From Clostridium sp. (GTDB lineage: Bacteria > Bacillota > Dethiobacteria > Dethiobacterales > Dethiobacteraceae): DNA of 53,859 nt. Location of the stretch: positions 1 through 53,859 of the forward strand of contig JAGXRV010000066.1 in NCBI GenBank assembly GCA_018335695.1, given 5' to 3'. Both the position numbers and the translations under genes were made by a program. Below, piece after piece: positions 42,749-52,756 of this stretch. The notes under the pieces are model-generated. The model ran no database searches and was not told the DNA's origin. It was given only the letters and a program-made list of their open reading frames with translations. The number at the start of each line of letters is the position of its first letter. Within the stretch, counting starts at the first letter, position 1.

Positions 42749-43987
42749 TTAAATAAATTTTTTAAAGACTAACGAAGCATTCGTACCGCCAAATCCAAAT
42801 GAATTGGACATTGCTGCAGATACATTCCGTTTTGCCAAAACATTTGGGGTATAATCCAAATCACATTCCGGGTCAGGATTATCGTAGTTTACTGTGGGCG
42901 GAATAATCCCTTCCTGAATAGCCAAAGCGCACACAACGGCCTCAATCCCGCCCGCAGCGCCAAGCAAATGACCGGTCATGGATTTAGTGGAACTGACAGC
43001 CAAGTTGTAAGCGTGACCGGCAAACACCTTTTTAATGGCAGCCGTTTCCGTCTTATCATTCAAATCGGTCGATGTGCCATGGGCATTAATATAGTCAATT
43101 TCCTCCGGAGCCACGACGGCATCATTTATAGCCATCTCCATACAACGCACGGCGCCGGATCCATCGGGATCGGGAGCGGTAACATGATAAGCGTCACCGG
43201 AAAGCCCATAACCGACCACCTCGGCGTAGATGTTTGCACCGCGGGCTAAAGCATGCTCCATTTCTTCCAAGACTACCACCCCTGAACCTTCTCCCATAAC
43301 AAAACCGTCACGGTCAGAGTCAAACGGTCTTGAAGCTTTAAGCGGTTCCTCATTGCGGGTAGACATGGCACGCATGGCACAAAAACCGGCAAAAGACAAA
43401 GGCGAAAAAGCAGCTTCCGAACCGCCTGCCAACATCACGTCTGCTACTCCAAGCTGAATAGCTCTTAATGCCTCGCCGATAGAATGGGTTCCGGTGGCAC
43501 AAGCTGTAACTAAGGTAGTATTTGGTCCTCTGAAGCCAAACTCGATGGAAATATGTCCCGATGCCATATTGGCAATCAGCATCGGCACCAAAAACGGGCT
43601 AATCCTGCGCGGACCTTTTTCTTTTAGCACGGCAATCTGTTCTTCAATAGTTATAATGCCGCCGATACCGGAACCTACAGAAACGCCTGCCCGGTTACTA
43701 TCAATAACACTCAAATTAATTGCGGAGTCTTCCATAGCCAGCTTTGAGGCTGCCAGCGCAAACTGACAAAAGCGATCCATGCGGCGCGCCTCTTTTTTGT
43801 CTAGAAAATCATGAGGATCAAAATCCCGGATTTCGGCACCAATTTGAGTCGGGTAATCATCCACATTAAAGCTGGTAACGCGGGAAATCCCGGATTTACC
43901 GGCGCAAAGGCTGGTCCAGAAAGACTCTTTACCGATTCCAACAGGAGTAACCACACCTAGCCCGGTAATCACCACACGTCTTTTCAT
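42749..43987 (-). CDS. fabF: Beta-ketoacyl-ACP synthase II
   Basis: 412 residues. Catalytic Cys in [10 protein letters not shown] (about 163), His residues in [11 protein letters not shown] and [11 protein letters not shown], Lys in SSTKSMTG. Elongates acyl-ACP with malonyl-ACP. ATG after GGTGAAAAC. Separated from acpP by a strong hairpin at 44019-44049. Confidence 0.97.
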   Translation of the reverse strand: MKRRVVITGLGVVTPVGIGKESFWTSLCAGKSGISRVTSFNVDDYPTQIGAEIRDFDPHDFLDKKEARRMDRFCQFALAASKLAMEDSAINLSVIDSNRAGVSVGSGIGGIITIEEQIAVLKEKGPRRISPFLVPMLIANMASGHISIEFGFRGPNTTLVTACATGTHSIGEALRAIQLGVADVMLAGGSEAAFSPLSFAGFCAMRAMSTRNEEPLKASRPFDSDRDGFVMGEGSGVVVLEEMEHALARGANIYAEVVGYGLSGDAYHVTAPDPDGSGAVRCMEMAINDAVVAPEEIDYINAHGTSTDLNDKTETAAIKKVFAGHAYNLAVSSTKSMTGHLLGAAGGIEAVVCALAIQEGIIPPTVNYDNPDPECDLDYTPNVLAKRNVSAAMSNSFGFGGTNASLVFKKFI

Positions 43988-44018
43988 GTTTTCACCTCAT
44001 AATATAGCAGTGTCTCTA

Positions 44019-44049
44019 AAGGAAGCCCTGCATAGCGCAGGGCTTCCTT
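44019..44049. terminator. Hairpin between acpP and fabF (partial terminator or processing site)
   Basis: 13-bp stem AAGGAAGCCCTGC/GCAGGGCTTCCTT with a 5-nt loop and only a short T-tract. It probably stabilises the acpP mRNA or attenuates fabF. Confidence 0.6.
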
Positions 44050-44055
44050 AAACTT

Positions 44056-44283
44056 TTAGACATGGGCTTCTATGTATCTTACCACATCTCCCACCGTCTT
44101 AATTTTTTCAACTTCCTCATCGGAAATTTCCAGTTTAAATTCTTCCTCAATGGCCATGACCAATTCGACTATGTCCAAAGAATCGGCGTTAAGCTCCTCA
44201 AAAGAGGTTTCTTTGGTCATCTCGCTTTCGTCCACGCCCAACTGTTCACTGATAAGCCCTTTGACTTTTGCAAAAAAATCCAT
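44056..44283 (-). CDS. acpP: Acyl carrier protein
   Basis: 75 residues. Phosphopantetheine Ser in [20 protein letters not shown] (about 37). Very acidic. GAGGAGGTGAAG before the ATG, the strongest site in the cluster, as expected for an abundant protein. 58 bp after fabG. Confidence 0.97.
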   Translation of the reverse strand: MDFFAKVKGLISEQLGVDESEMTKETSFEELNADSLDIVELVMAIEEEFKLEISDEEVEKIKTVGDVVRYIEAHV

Positions 44284-44341
44284 TTCTTCACCTCCTCTTC
44301 ATTAATAGTAGAAAAATCGTTCCGAAAAGTCAAATCTTTTC

Positions 44342-45091
44342 CTATTGCATAACCAAGCCGCCGTCTACGGCGATTACTTGGCCAGTAATATAGCCTGCGC
44401 GCTCTGATGCCAGAAAAACTATTGTCTCTGCCACGTCTTCTGCCAAGCCAAATCGACCTAAAGGGATTTGCTTTAAAATGTCTGACTTAACTGCTTCTTG
44501 CAGCACTGAAGTCATCTCTGTCTCAATATAGCCCGGCGCTACAGCATTAACGGTAATTTGCCTGCCGGCTAACTCTTTAGCCAGCGATTTCGTCAAACCG
44601 ATCAACCCCGCTTTAGCAGCAGCGTAGTTAACTTGACCTGCACCACCTGCCTGACCGATGACAGAGGAAAGATTGATAATCCGCCCACCGGACTTTTGTT
44701 TTAAAAGCGGACGCATTACAGCTTTTACACAATTAAAGGCACCGCTTAAATTAGTGTCGATTACCGACTGCCATTCTTCCTGCTTCATCCTGGCAACAAT
44801 ATTGTCTCGGGTAATGCCCGCATTATTAACTAGTATATCAACTTTACCGAATTTATCAAGGGCAGTCCTAATCAGCATTTCACAATCTGCCGCATTTGCC
44901 ACATCTGCCTGAACGACGATGCCTTGTCCACCGGCGGCCTCAACAGCAGCCAGAGTATCTAGCGCCGCTTTTTCATTAGCAGTAAAATTAATGACTACGG
45001 CAGCACCTTCCCGAGCCATGGCCACGGCAACAGCCCGTCCGATTCCGCGCGACGCGCCTGTTATAATCGCTATTTTAGCTTGCAGCAACAC
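44342..45091 (-). CDS. fabG: 3-oxoacyl-ACP reductase
   Basis: 249 residues, SDR with NADPH motif ITGASRGIGRA, NNAGITRDN and the Ser-Tyr-Lys triad (SSVIGQ; YAAAKAGL). GTG start at 45091 chosen because AAGGTG is 6 bp upstream and it follows the fabD stop by one base; a longer frame has no support. C-terminal AVDGGLVMQ. Confidence 0.95.
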   Translation of the reverse strand: MLLQAKIAIITGASRGIGRAVAVAMAREGAAVVINFTANEKAALDTLAAVEAAGGQGIVVQADVANAADCEMLIRTALDKFGKVDILVNNAGITRDNIVARMKQEEWQSVIDTNLSGAFNCVKAVMRPLLKQKSGGRIINLSSVIGQAGGAGQVNYAAAKAGLIGLTKSLAKELAGRQITVNAVAPGYIETEMTSVLQEAVKSDILKQIPLGRFGLAEDVAETIVFLASERAGYITGQVIAVDGGLVMQ

Positions 45092-45092
45092 A

Positions 45093-46040
45093 TTAGGCAC
45101 CTTCTTCCTCAGCAAAAGCTTTCAATGCTTTTTCCAGTGTTTTGGCGTCCTCCACCTGATAAATCGAGACGCTGGGGCTGATTTTCCTCATCAGACCGCT
45201 TAATGATTTGCCCGGTCCCACTTCCACAAACAGCCGGTAACCATCCAAAATCATTCTTTCCATAGAATCCTGCCACATCACAGCGTTACTCACTTGACGA
45301 ACGAGTGCGTCACAAATCTCAGACGGCTGACAAACATAGTCTGCGGAAACATTCGCTACCATCGGCAGAGCGACTGAAGTAACCTGCACATTTTCCAGTT
45401 CCCTTGCCAGAAGCGGTTCCACTCCCTTTAACAAACTACAATGAAAAGAAACACTGACCGGCAGTTCCATCGTCCTCTTAGCCCCTAGTTCTTTAGCAAT
45501 TTCACATGCCTTGCGAATAGCTGCCACTTCGCCGGCCACTACAATTTGCTCGGGAGAATTATAGTTGGCAGGCTCGACTACCCCTACTGCCGAAGCCTCT
45601 TGGCATGCCTGCAGCACTTTTCCCCGCTCTAAGCCGAAAATAGCAGCCATCCCGCCCACGCCGGGCGGCACAGCTTCCTGCATAAACCGACCGCGCTTTT
45701 GCACAAGCGAAAGCGCATCGGCAAAAGGGAGTGAACCAGCCGCAACGAGCGCAGCGTATTCACCAAGACTAAGTCCGGCCACGCCTTGCGGTTCTAAGCC
45801 GTGCTGCTTCAATACTTCCAGGCAGGCTATACTGGTAGCCAAAATGGCTGGCTGAGTAACCTCCGTCAGCTTTAATTCTTCCTCACTGCCTGAGAACATT
45901 TTTGCCGATAATTTCATCCCAAGCGCTTCATCGGCCTCCGCAAAAACACGGTGCGCCACATGGAAATTCTCCGCCATATCGCGGCCCATACCGACATATT
46001 GAGACCCTTGACCAGGGAAAATAAAGGCGATTTTGCCCAT
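45093..46040 (-). CDS. fabD: Malonyl-CoA-ACP transacylase
   Basis: 315 residues. FPGQGSQYVGMG start, Ser nucleophile in GLSLGEYAAL (about 93), Arg in FMQEAV-region and His in VSFHCSLL. Loads malonyl groups onto ACP. GGAGGT before the ATG. Between fabK and fabG. Confidence 0.97.
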   Translation of the reverse strand: MGKIAFIFPGQGSQYVGMGRDMAENFHVAHRVFAEADEALGMKLSAKMFSGSEEELKLTEVTQPAILATSIACLEVLKQHGLEPQGVAGLSLGEYAALVAAGSLPFADALSLVQKRGRFMQEAVPPGVGGMAAIFGLERGKVLQACQEASAVGVVEPANYNSPEQIVVAGEVAAIRKACEIAKELGAKRTMELPVSVSFHCSLLKGVEPLLARELENVQVTSVALPMVANVSADYVCQPSEICDALVRQVSNAVMWQDSMERMILDGYRLFVEVGPGKSLSGLMRKISPSVSIYQVEDAKTLEKALKAFAEEEGA

Positions 46041-46054
46041 GCTTTACCTCCAGC

Positions 46055-47008
46055 TTAATTTTGGCAGAACATTTTCTCCAGATCCCTAATCACACGCAGG
46101 GTGCCGGCAAGCAAATCATCAATAATTTCTCGGCTTGACTCCGCCTTCACTACCATAGCAGCAATTTGACCCGCCATCACCGAACCGTTTTGCACATCTC
46201 CATCGCGTACCGCTGCCGCCAGTTTTCCTGCGCCAAAACGCTCAAGCTCCGCCGGGCTGGCCCCTTCTTTTTCCAGACGAGCAAATTCCCGAGCCAGTTT
46301 ATTATAGAGAACACGTACAGGGTGACCTGTAGATTGGCCTGTCACAAACGTATCACGATCTTTAGCTTTTAAAACGGCTTCTTTATATTTGGGGTGAGCG
46401 ATACATTCATTGGCGACAATAAACCTAGTGCCCAGTTGAACACCTTCCGCTCCCAGCGCTAAGGCAGCCGCAACTCCGCGGCCATCGGCAATTCCTCCGG
46501 CGGCAATCACCGGCACCTTCACCGCATCCACAATCTGGGGGACTAAGACCATGGTAGTCAATTCGCCAATATGACCGCCTGCTTCCAACCCCTCGGCGAT
46601 CATTGCATCGACACCTAAACGCTCTAAACGTTTGGCAAGTGCCACCGATGAAACAACAGGAATAACTTTTATCCCCTTTTCCCTAAACTGATCGACATAC
46701 TTCCCTGGATTGCCGGCACCTGTGGTAACTACCCGTACTTCCTCACGGCAGAGAATATCGACAACTTCATCAACAAAAGGAGATAAAAGCATTATATTTA
46801 CGCCAAACGGCTTTCTCGTCAATTCCTTAGCTTTTTTAATCTCTTTTTCCAAAACAGAAGCAGGCGCATTCCCCGCTCCAATTAACCCTAATCCGCCGGC
46901 CTCAGAGACTGCGGCAGCCAACTCGCCGGTGGCTACCCACGCCATGCCCCCTTGAATAATGGGCACTTCCACACCTAAAATGTCACATAGCCTTGTCCTT
47001 AGAGCCAT
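46055..47008 (-). CDS. fabK: Enoyl-ACP reductase FabK
   Basis: 317 residues, FMN-dependent TIM barrel of the nitronate-monooxygenase superfamily. PIIQGGMAWV start, AEGLEAGGHIG and VIAAGGIADGRG phosphate-binding segments. In this gene context it is FabK, the triclosan-insensitive alternative to FabI. ATG after GAGGGAT. Normal length. Confidence 0.95.
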   Translation of the reverse strand: MALRTRLCDILGVEVPIIQGGMAWVATGELAAAVSEAGGLGLIGAGNAPASVLEKEIKKAKELTRKPFGVNIMLLSPFVDEVVDILCREEVRVVTTGAGNPGKYVDQFREKGIKVIPVVSSVALAKRLERLGVDAMIAEGLEAGGHIGELTTMVLVPQIVDAVKVPVIAAGGIADGRGVAAALALGAEGVQLGTRFIVANECIAHPKYKEAVLKAKDRDTFVTGQSTGHPVRVLYNKLAREFARLEKEGASPAELERFGAGKLAAAVRDGDVQNGSVMAGQIAAMVVKAESSREIIDDLLAGTLRVIRDLEKMFCQN

Positions 47009-47025
47009 GGTTTATCCCTCCAAAA

Positions 47026-48012
47026 CTAGTAACGTAAAATTGCGGCGCCCCACGTCAAACCCGCACCAAAACCTACCAGCGCAAGCAAGTCTCCTCGCTT
47101 AATGCGACCGGCGCTAACAGCCTCATCTAACGCCACGGGGATAGACGCGGAAGACATATTGCCGTAACAGTCAATATTGACAATTACCCGCTCCTCCGGT
47201 AATTCAAAGCGTTTGCGTGCCGCTTCAATAATCCGCCAATTTGCCTGATGAGGAATTAAAAAGTCCAAATCCTCCTTACCGACCTTGGCTTCATCCAACG
47301 CTTGCTGGGTTATCTCACCCATTACGCGCACTGCGAACTTAAACACTTCTTTTCCTGAGAGCATCTTTAAATAATGCAAACGATCGGCAACAGTCTCAAA
47401 AGCGGCCGGCATCCGCACCCCACCAGCCGGAATAGCGAGCAGATCGGCATATGTACCATCAGCGCCCATTTTCAAACTAAGCAGCCCCTCATCTTGCGTA
47501 GGGCCAAGCAATACGGCACCGGCGCCGTCGCCAAACAAAACACAAGTACTACGGTCGCTCCAATCCAACAAACGGGAAAAAACTTCCGCGCCAATTACCA
47601 ATACTCGTTTATACGCACCTGTTTTAACAAACTGGCTGCCGACTGACAACCCATAGATAAACCCGGTGCAACCGGCTGCCAAATCAAATGCAGCCGCATT
47701 TAAAGCCCCCAATTTAGCCTGAACATAACAAGCGGTAGCCGGAATTAGGACATCCGGAGAAGTTGTGGCCACTATGACCAAATCCACTTCATCCGCGGCA
47801 GTACCCGCTTTCCGCAGAGCGGCTTCCGCCGCCTTTACAGCTAAATCTGAAGTTTGTTCGTCTTTTTCTGCAATTCTGCGCTCGCAAATTCCGGTGCGGC
47901 TCCGAATCCACTCATCACTCGTATCAAGTTTTTTCGCTAAGTCGGCATTAGTAACAATTCGGGCAGGCAGAGCCGTGCCTGTACCCAAGATCCCCACATT
48001 TAGCATCCTCAT
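47026..48012 (-). CDS. fabH: Beta-ketoacyl-ACP synthase III
   Basis: 328 residues. Catalytic Cys in DLAAGCTGFIYG (about 112), His in LIPHQANWRI and Asn in YGNMSSASI. Starts chains from acyl-CoA; a branched or acetyl primer preference cannot be read from sequence. Begins MRMLNVGILGTG. Between plsX and fabK. Confidence 0.97.
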   Translation of the reverse strand: MRMLNVGILGTGTALPARIVTNADLAKKLDTSDEWIRSRTGICERRIAEKDEQTSDLAVKAAEAALRKAGTAADEVDLVIVATTSPDVLIPATACYVQAKLGALNAAAFDLAAGCTGFIYGLSVGSQFVKTGAYKRVLVIGAEVFSRLLDWSDRSTCVLFGDGAGAVLLGPTQDEGLLSLKMGADGTYADLLAIPAGGVRMPAAFETVADRLHYLKMLSGKEVFKFAVRVMGEITQQALDEAKVGKEDLDFLIPHQANWRIIEAARKRFELPEERVIVNIDCYGNMSSASIPVALDEAVSAGRIKRGDLLALVGFGAGLTWGAAILRY

Positions 48013-48045
48013 AGGTCATTCCCTTTCCACAAGTGCCTGCCACTG

Positions 48046-49047
48046 TCAGTCCTTTGCTAATTCAGTGAGAATCTGCGCGTTAACATCCTGTCGCGCAAAA
48101 CGGTATGCCTGTGTGACAATGGCGCTGCGTATCGCACGAACATTTGATGAACCATGACTTTTGATAATTATGCCGTCAATTCCAAGTAAAGGGGCACCGC
48201 CATATTCTGCATAGTCAAAACGCTTTTTTAAGCCACGCAATTCAGGCATCAGCAAAGCTGCCGCAATCTTACTTTTGATATTCGATTTAAATGCCTCTTT
48301 TAGCACACTGAAAATCCCTGCAGACAAACCTTCTACCGCTTTTAGCAGGATGTTTCCCACAAACCCGTCACAAACTACTACGTCTGCTGTGCCGCTCAAA
48401 ACATCACGCGCTTCAATATTGCCGTTGAAACTATCAAGGCGATTTTTGAAAAGTTCATAAGCAATCCGCACCTGCTCGTTTCCCTTGCCTTCCTCAGTAC
48501 CCACATTTAACAGTGCCACACGTGGCTCTTTTTTGCCCAGCACTTCCCGAGCATAAATATTACCCATCAGAGCGTAATGGCATAAATGCTCTGCCTTGGC
48601 ATCCATGTTGGCGCCCACATCCAAAATAACTACATTGCCTCCGGTAAAAGTAGGAGCCACAATTGTCAGCGCCGGACGCTCAATTCCCCCCAAGCGCCCC
48701 GCTAACAGAAGACTGCCGGCCATTAGTGCGCCGGTATTGCCGGCGGATACGACAGCATCAGCCTTGCCTTCCTTTACCATCCGGATGGCAACCATCATCG
48801 AAGACTCTTTTTTGCGGCGAACTGCCAATACCGGCGCTTCATCAGCCAAAATAAGCTCCGGAGCATGAATAATCTCCAACCTTTCTTTTGGGTAAGACTT
48901 GCCTGCCAGTTGCTTGGCTATAACATCTTGCTGCCCCACCAAAGTAAGCTGCAAAGAATCCAGTTCGGCTAACGCAGCTAGGCCACCCTGCACCACTTCA
49001 TGGGGCGCATGATCCCCCCCCATCGCATCCAGAGCGACACGGATCAA
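48046..49047 (-). CDS. plsX: Phosphate acyltransferase PlsX
   Basis: 333 residues. Converts acyl-ACP to acyl-phosphate for phospholipid synthesis. IRVALDAMGGDHAP start, SAGNTGALMAGS, DVGANMDAK, GDAxx-type and GIIIKSHGSS motifs. TTG start with GAGGTGAT. No fapR gene is present between rpmF and plsX, in contrast to some Firmicutes. Confidence 0.96.
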   Translation of the reverse strand: MIRVALDAMGGDHAPHEVVQGGLAALAELDSLQLTLVGQQDVIAKQLAGKSYPKERLEIIHAPELILADEAPVLAVRRKKESSMMVAIRMVKEGKADAVVSAGNTGALMAGSLLLAGRLGGIERPALTIVAPTFTGGNVVILDVGANMDAKAEHLCHYALMGNIYAREVLGKKEPRVALLNVGTEEGKGNEQVRIAYELFKNRLDSFNGNIEARDVLSGTADVVVCDGFVGNILLKAVEGLSAGIFSVLKEAFKSNIKSKIAAALLMPELRGLKKRFDYAEYGGAPLLGIDGIIIKSHGSSNVRAIRSAIVTQAYRFARQDVNAQILTELAKD

Positions 49048-49113
49048 AGAATATCACCTCACTGAATATCCTGCTATGAAAACTTTCTTAGTCGAAATAA
49101 TTCTCTCAGATAA

Positions 49114-49142
49114 CAAAAACCCTCCCTATAATTTAGGAGAGT
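49114..49142 (-). terminator. Terminator between rpmF and plsX
   Basis: On the minus strand CTCCTA-AATTA-TAGGGAG (one bulge) then GGTTTTTG. It may split the yceD-rpmF unit from plsX-fab. Confidence 0.65.
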
Positions 49143-49159
49143 AAAAGTTTCCTGCCTTG

Positions 49160-49336
49160 CTACTCTGTCTTAACAGCCTCTCTACCTTTATAATATCCAC
49201 AATGGACACAGACACGATGTGGAAGCTTAGCCTCGTGACACTGCGGACATGCAATCAGACCGGGAACAGCCAATTTCCAGTGTGTTCTCCGTTTATGTTT
49301 TCTCGCTTTTGACGTCTTACGCTTTGGTACCGCCAT
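49160..49336 (-). CDS. rpmF: 50S ribosomal protein L32
   Basis: 58 residues read by hand: [17 protein letters not shown] start, then zinc-type CPQC and CVHC pairs, ending KGREAVKTE. Normal length. AGGAGGTG upstream. In the standard position between yceD and plsX. Confidence 0.96.
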   Translation of the reverse strand: MAVPKRKTSKARKHKRRTHWKLAVPGLIACPQCHEAKLPHRVCVHCGYYKGREAVKTE

Positions 49337-49354
49337 AAATTACACCTCCTCATC

Positions 49355-49819
49355 CTACTCTAACAGCAGTTTCTTTAATACTGACAGTTTATCGTTCATT
49401 TGCTCAAAATTACAACCACAATCAACAAGATTACGATCCGCACCGCAGACTGGGCAGAGACCTCTGCAAGCTTCGGCACACAAAGGTTTTAGCGGCAAGG
49501 CCGTATAATACATCTCTCTTGCCAACCCTCTCACATCCAACTCGTATACCTCTTCCGCCGGCAAATCGTCCTCCCATTGACCCTCCAACTGATAAGTGAA
49601 CGGTTGAAGACAACGGCTGCACTCTGAAAGCAAACCTGTGCGCATACTTCCACAAACATGGAATTTACCATCACGGAATACCGCCTCCAGCCTGATTTGT
49701 ACAGGCCCGTCAAAACAGGCTCCGTCTTCTGTCAAATCAAATGCCGCCGCCTCTTGAGTAAACTCGAAAATAAAAGTCTGTCCGGGCGAATTTCGCAGTG
49801 TTTCCAATGAGATCCGCAT
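49355..49819 (-). CDS. yceD: YceD/DUF177 protein
   Basis: 154 residues, with the conserved CSRCLQPF and CxxxCRGLCPVCGADRN cysteine motifs (CAEACRGLCPVCG). Always next to rpmF; linked to 23S rRNA accumulation in plants and bacteria. The ATG at 49819 has no close Shine-Dalgarno site (GAGGTG is 14 nt away), but no better start exists. Follows a perfect consensus promoter. Confidence 0.93.
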   Translation of the reverse strand: MRISLETLRNSPGQTFIFEFTQEAAAFDLTEDGACFDGPVQIRLEAVFRDGKFHVCGSMRTGLLSECSRCLQPFTYQLEGQWEDDLPAEEVYELDVRGLAREMYYTALPLKPLCAEACRGLCPVCGADRNLVDCGCNFEQMNDKLSVLKKLLLE

Positions 49820-49854
49820 AGGAAAATATAAGCACCTCGCTTGCGCTAAGGATT

Positions 49855-49883
49855 ATTATATAAAGGATTAACTTCTTTGTCAA
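49855..49883 (-). promoter_or_regulatory. Consensus sigma-A promoter of yceD-rpmF
   Basis: On the minus strand a perfect TTGACA, 17-bp spacer, perfect TATAAT, about 36 bp before the yceD start. Confidence 0.92.
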
Positions 49884-49936
49884 CATTTTGGAAAATCAGT
49901 GATTTTCGCTTGTATTCTTTTTTTTTCTCTTATTTT

Positions 49937-50938
49937 CTAACGATTGCCCCCGCTGATACCTTCCAGGAAGGCGAGCGCTTCCTCGAGTGTGCCCACAGGC
50001 ACCAGTTCTACGGTACGTGCAACCTTTTTTGCCTCCTCAAAGTTTTCTTTCGGCACCAAAAAATACTGAGCGCCTGCTTTTTCGGCAGCTCGCACCTTCT
50101 GTCGCACACCACCGATCGAGCCTACCTCTTCTTTCAGGTTGATAGTTCCGGTTCCGGCAATCTGTTTGCCGGCAGTTAAATCGGCAGGTTCCAGTTGGTT
50201 TAAAATTTCCAGGACAAACATCAAACCGGCAGACGAACCGGTAATTTGCCCCACCTGAATTTCTATTTCCACCGGCAGTTGAGGCTGCCAGTTAAGCGTC
50301 TGGATAGTAACACGAATCGCCGCTTTATCCTGCTGTTCCGGATGAGTGGTGGTAGGAATGGTGACTGAAACCGTTTCCTTACCGCGCAATACGGTTAACT
50401 CCACCGGTTCACCGACAGCTCGCAGTTGTACCCTGGTCACCAGTTCTTCCGCAAGAGATACCTGCTGCCCATCTACCGCCACAATTACATCTCTCGGCTC
50501 AAGAAGTCCCAGGGCAGGACTTTCTTCTCCTACCGCGACAACTTCTACACCGTCACTTTTAATAGGAACAGCATAGCCAAAACGGCGCAACGCTATAACT
50601 CTGGCAAGATTTTGACTTTCCTGCATCCATTGATTTAGGAGCCGGCTGTGTTCCTCAGGGTCCATCCCCGGTGGAATCACAGTACGCGTCGGCTGCAAAT
50701 CCACAATCGGATCAAGCAAACCATAAAGCATAAGCAGCGGAGAAGCGTTCTGCTGTGTTACTGTAACAAGATAAAAACTACCGGCATGGTCCTTGCGGCC
50801 TTCATCAACTATAATAAAATCAGCGATATCTTCGGCGGAACCTGGTCTGACTACCATGTAGCCCGTACGGGTAAAAAGCAAAAAAATAACGATTAAGATT
50901 ATCACAAATGGTTTACGCAGCTTTTCTATTCTGGCCAT
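49937..50938 (-). CDS. SepM/YlbL-like membrane PDZ-Lon protease
   Basis: 333 residues: one N-terminal membrane helix (about 8-28), a PDZ domain (about 125-190; LGLLEPRDVIVAVDGQQ), and a Lon (S16) protease domain with Ser in TGSSAGLMFVLEI and Lys in GVRQKVRAAEKAGA. Outward-facing protease related to SepM (pheromone processing) and B. subtilis YlbL (DNA-damage checkpoint). ATG after GGGGAATGG. Divergent from ylbJ. Confidence 0.92.
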   Translation of the reverse strand: MARIEKLRKPFVIILIVIFLLFTRTGYMVVRPGSAEDIADFIIVDEGRKDHAGSFYLVTVTQQNASPLLMLYGLLDPIVDLQPTRTVIPPGMDPEEHSRLLNQWMQESQNLARVIALRRFGYAVPIKSDGVEVVAVGEESPALGLLEPRDVIVAVDGQQVSLAEELVTRVQLRAVGEPVELTVLRGKETVSVTIPTTTHPEQQDKAAIRVTIQTLNWQPQLPVEIEIQVGQITGSSAGLMFVLEILNQLEPADLTAGKQIAGTGTINLKEEVGSIGGVRQKVRAAEKAGAQYFLVPKENFEEAKKVARTVELVPVGTLEEALAFLEGISGGNR

Positions 50939-51034
50939 TCCATTCCCCTTTCCCTAATTTTCTCTCGGCATACTCCGGGAATTGCAAATATATATATTAA
51001 TATTCCAAGCCAAATTATACCGCCGGGAGGGACT

Positions 51035-52264
51035 ATGAAAACAAATCCGAGACCAAGACTCTCAACGTACGCGTGGCCTGTAATTGCGGTAGCATTAACT
51101 GTATCAATGGTACTTTATCCGGAAGACGCGTTTGCTGCGGCAGTTAAGGGGCTCGATGTCTGGTGGAATATTGTCTTTCCAGCCCTCTTGCCGTTCTTTA
51201 TCGGCTCTGAACTGTTAATGGGTCTGGGAGTTGTGCATTTTATGGGTGTCCTTTTGGAACCTCTAATGCGCCCTGTTTTCAATGTGCCCGGTGTCGGCTC
51301 TTTTGTCATGGCGATGGGACTTGCTTCAGGTTTTCCCATCGGCTCGATTCTCACTGCAAAGTTAAGACGTGATGAGCTTTGCAGCAAAGTTGAAGGTGAG
51401 CGGCTGATGAGTTTTACTAACACAGCTGATCCGCTTTTCATGTTTGGCGCCGTGGCAGTAGGCATGTTCGGTTATCCCCAGATAGGGATTACGATTGCCA
51501 TCGCCCACTATCTCTCCAGTCTCTCCACCGGAATTATGCTGCGTTTTTACGGCAGAACCCAAGCCAACTCTCCGGAAACTGCCGGCAAGGGACACATTCT
51601 GGTAAGAGCAGTTTCCGCGCTTGACAATGCCCGCCGAAAAGATAACCGTCCCATGGGACAACTGTTGGGAGACGCAATCCGCAACTCGGTCAATACCTTG
51701 CTCCTGATTGGCGGCTTCATTATTCTCTTTTCCGTTATTATCCGGATTATGACTGTGGCAGGAATAGTAGGCATTTTCTCTTCAGCAGTCACATGGCTTT
51801 TGGCACCGTTTGGCATGAACCCTGCGCTTACACCAGCAATTATCAGCGGCATGTTCGAGGTAACACTAGGCAGTCAATTGGCTGGGCAGGCACCGGCCAC
51901 CGTCCCCATGATGCAAAAAGTCATGGTAGCAAGTGCCATCATTGCTTGGAGCGGTCTCTCAGTCCACGCCCAGGTAGCCAGTATTATCAGCGGCACAGAC
52001 ATGAAAATCGCGCCGTTTGTGATCGCGCGCTTTGTCCACGCCATCCAGGCAGCATTTTTTGTTTGGCTCCTAATGGAACCGCTCGCTCCGTTAATCGCTT
52101 TAGGCACACCTGTCTTTGCCCACCTGCAACCCTTTGGCGAGATGCCTGTCTGGCAAAAGACAATCCGGATGGGCTGGCTGTTTATCTGTCTGACTATTGG
52201 CTTGATTGTCCTCGGTCTCTCCCTGGGAGCATTGCGCAAAATAAAAATTATTTTTTGGCGTTAG
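51035..52264 (+). CDS. ylbJ: Sporulation integral membrane protein YlbJ
   Basis: 409 residues, about eight membrane segments, two nucleoside-recognition (gate) domains: PALLPFFIGSELLMG and SGLSVHAQVASIISG. YlbJ is required for spore formation and was implicated in dipicolinate-related transport. ATG after GGGAGGGACT. Its 3' end overlaps the convergent coaD by 17 bp. Confidence 0.93.
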   Translation: MKTNPRPRLSTYAWPVIAVALTVSMVLYPEDAFAAAVKGLDVWWNIVFPALLPFFIGSELLMGLGVVHFMGVLLEPLMRPVFNVPGVGSFVMAMGLASGFPIGSILTAKLRRDELCSKVEGERLMSFTNTADPLFMFGAVAVGMFGYPQIGITIAIAHYLSSLSTGIMLRFYGRTQANSPETAGKGHILVRAVSALDNARRKDNRPMGQLLGDAIRNSVNTLLLIGGFIILFSVIIRIMTVAGIVGIFSSAVTWLLAPFGMNPALTPAIISGMFEVTLGSQLAGQAPATVPMMQKVMVASAIIAWSGLSVHAQVASIISGTDMKIAPFVIARFVHAIQAAFFVWLLMEPLAPLIALGTPVFAHLQPFGEMPVWQKTIRMGWLFICLTIGLIVLGLSLGALRKIKIIFWR

Positions 52265-52751
52265 TTTCTCTTACCTCACGAATTTTACGCATGATAATAT
52301 TATAAATTTCATTTGGCACAAGTTCACTGATATCACCGCCATAAAATCCTATTTCCTTGATAATACTGCTTGAAACATAAGAATAGCGGTTGTTTGTCAT
52401 CATAAACATTGTTTCTAAGCGCGAGTCCAACTTCCGGTTAACAAGTGCCATTTGAAACTCAAACTCAAAGTCACCCATAGCGCGCAACCCTTTTACGATA
52501 ATATTGCAGTTTTTTTTCTTCGCATAATCAATTAACAAACCGTGATAAGCATCTACTTCAACATTATCGTATTTTTTTGCAATCATTTTTATCATTTCCA
52601 CCCGCTCTTCAATAGTAAACAACGGCTCTTTGCGCGGGTTTTCCAAAACTGTGACGATTACCTTCGCAAACACGCGGCTTGCTCTGTCAATAATGTCTCT
52701 GTGCCCATTTGTTAACGGGTCGAAACTCCCGGGATAAATAGCTACATTCAC
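52248..52751 (-). CDS. coaD: Phosphopantetheine adenylyltransferase
   Basis: 167 residues. AIYPGSFDPLTNGH (HxGH-type T/GH) start and SYVSSSIIKEI. Penultimate step of coenzyme A synthesis. GTG at 52751 chosen from GGGAGGATA upstream; the longer frame is inside rsmD. Follows rsmD by 5 bp. Confidence 0.96.
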   Translation of the reverse strand: MNVAIYPGSFDPLTNGHRDIIDRASRVFAKVIVTVLENPRKEPLFTIEERVEMIKMIAKKYDNVEVDAYHGLLIDYAKKKNCNIIVKGLRAMGDFEFEFQMALVNRKLDSRLETMFMMTNNRYSYVSSSIIKEIGFYGGDISELVPNEIYNIIMRKIREVRETNAKK

Positions 52752-52756
52752 AAAAA

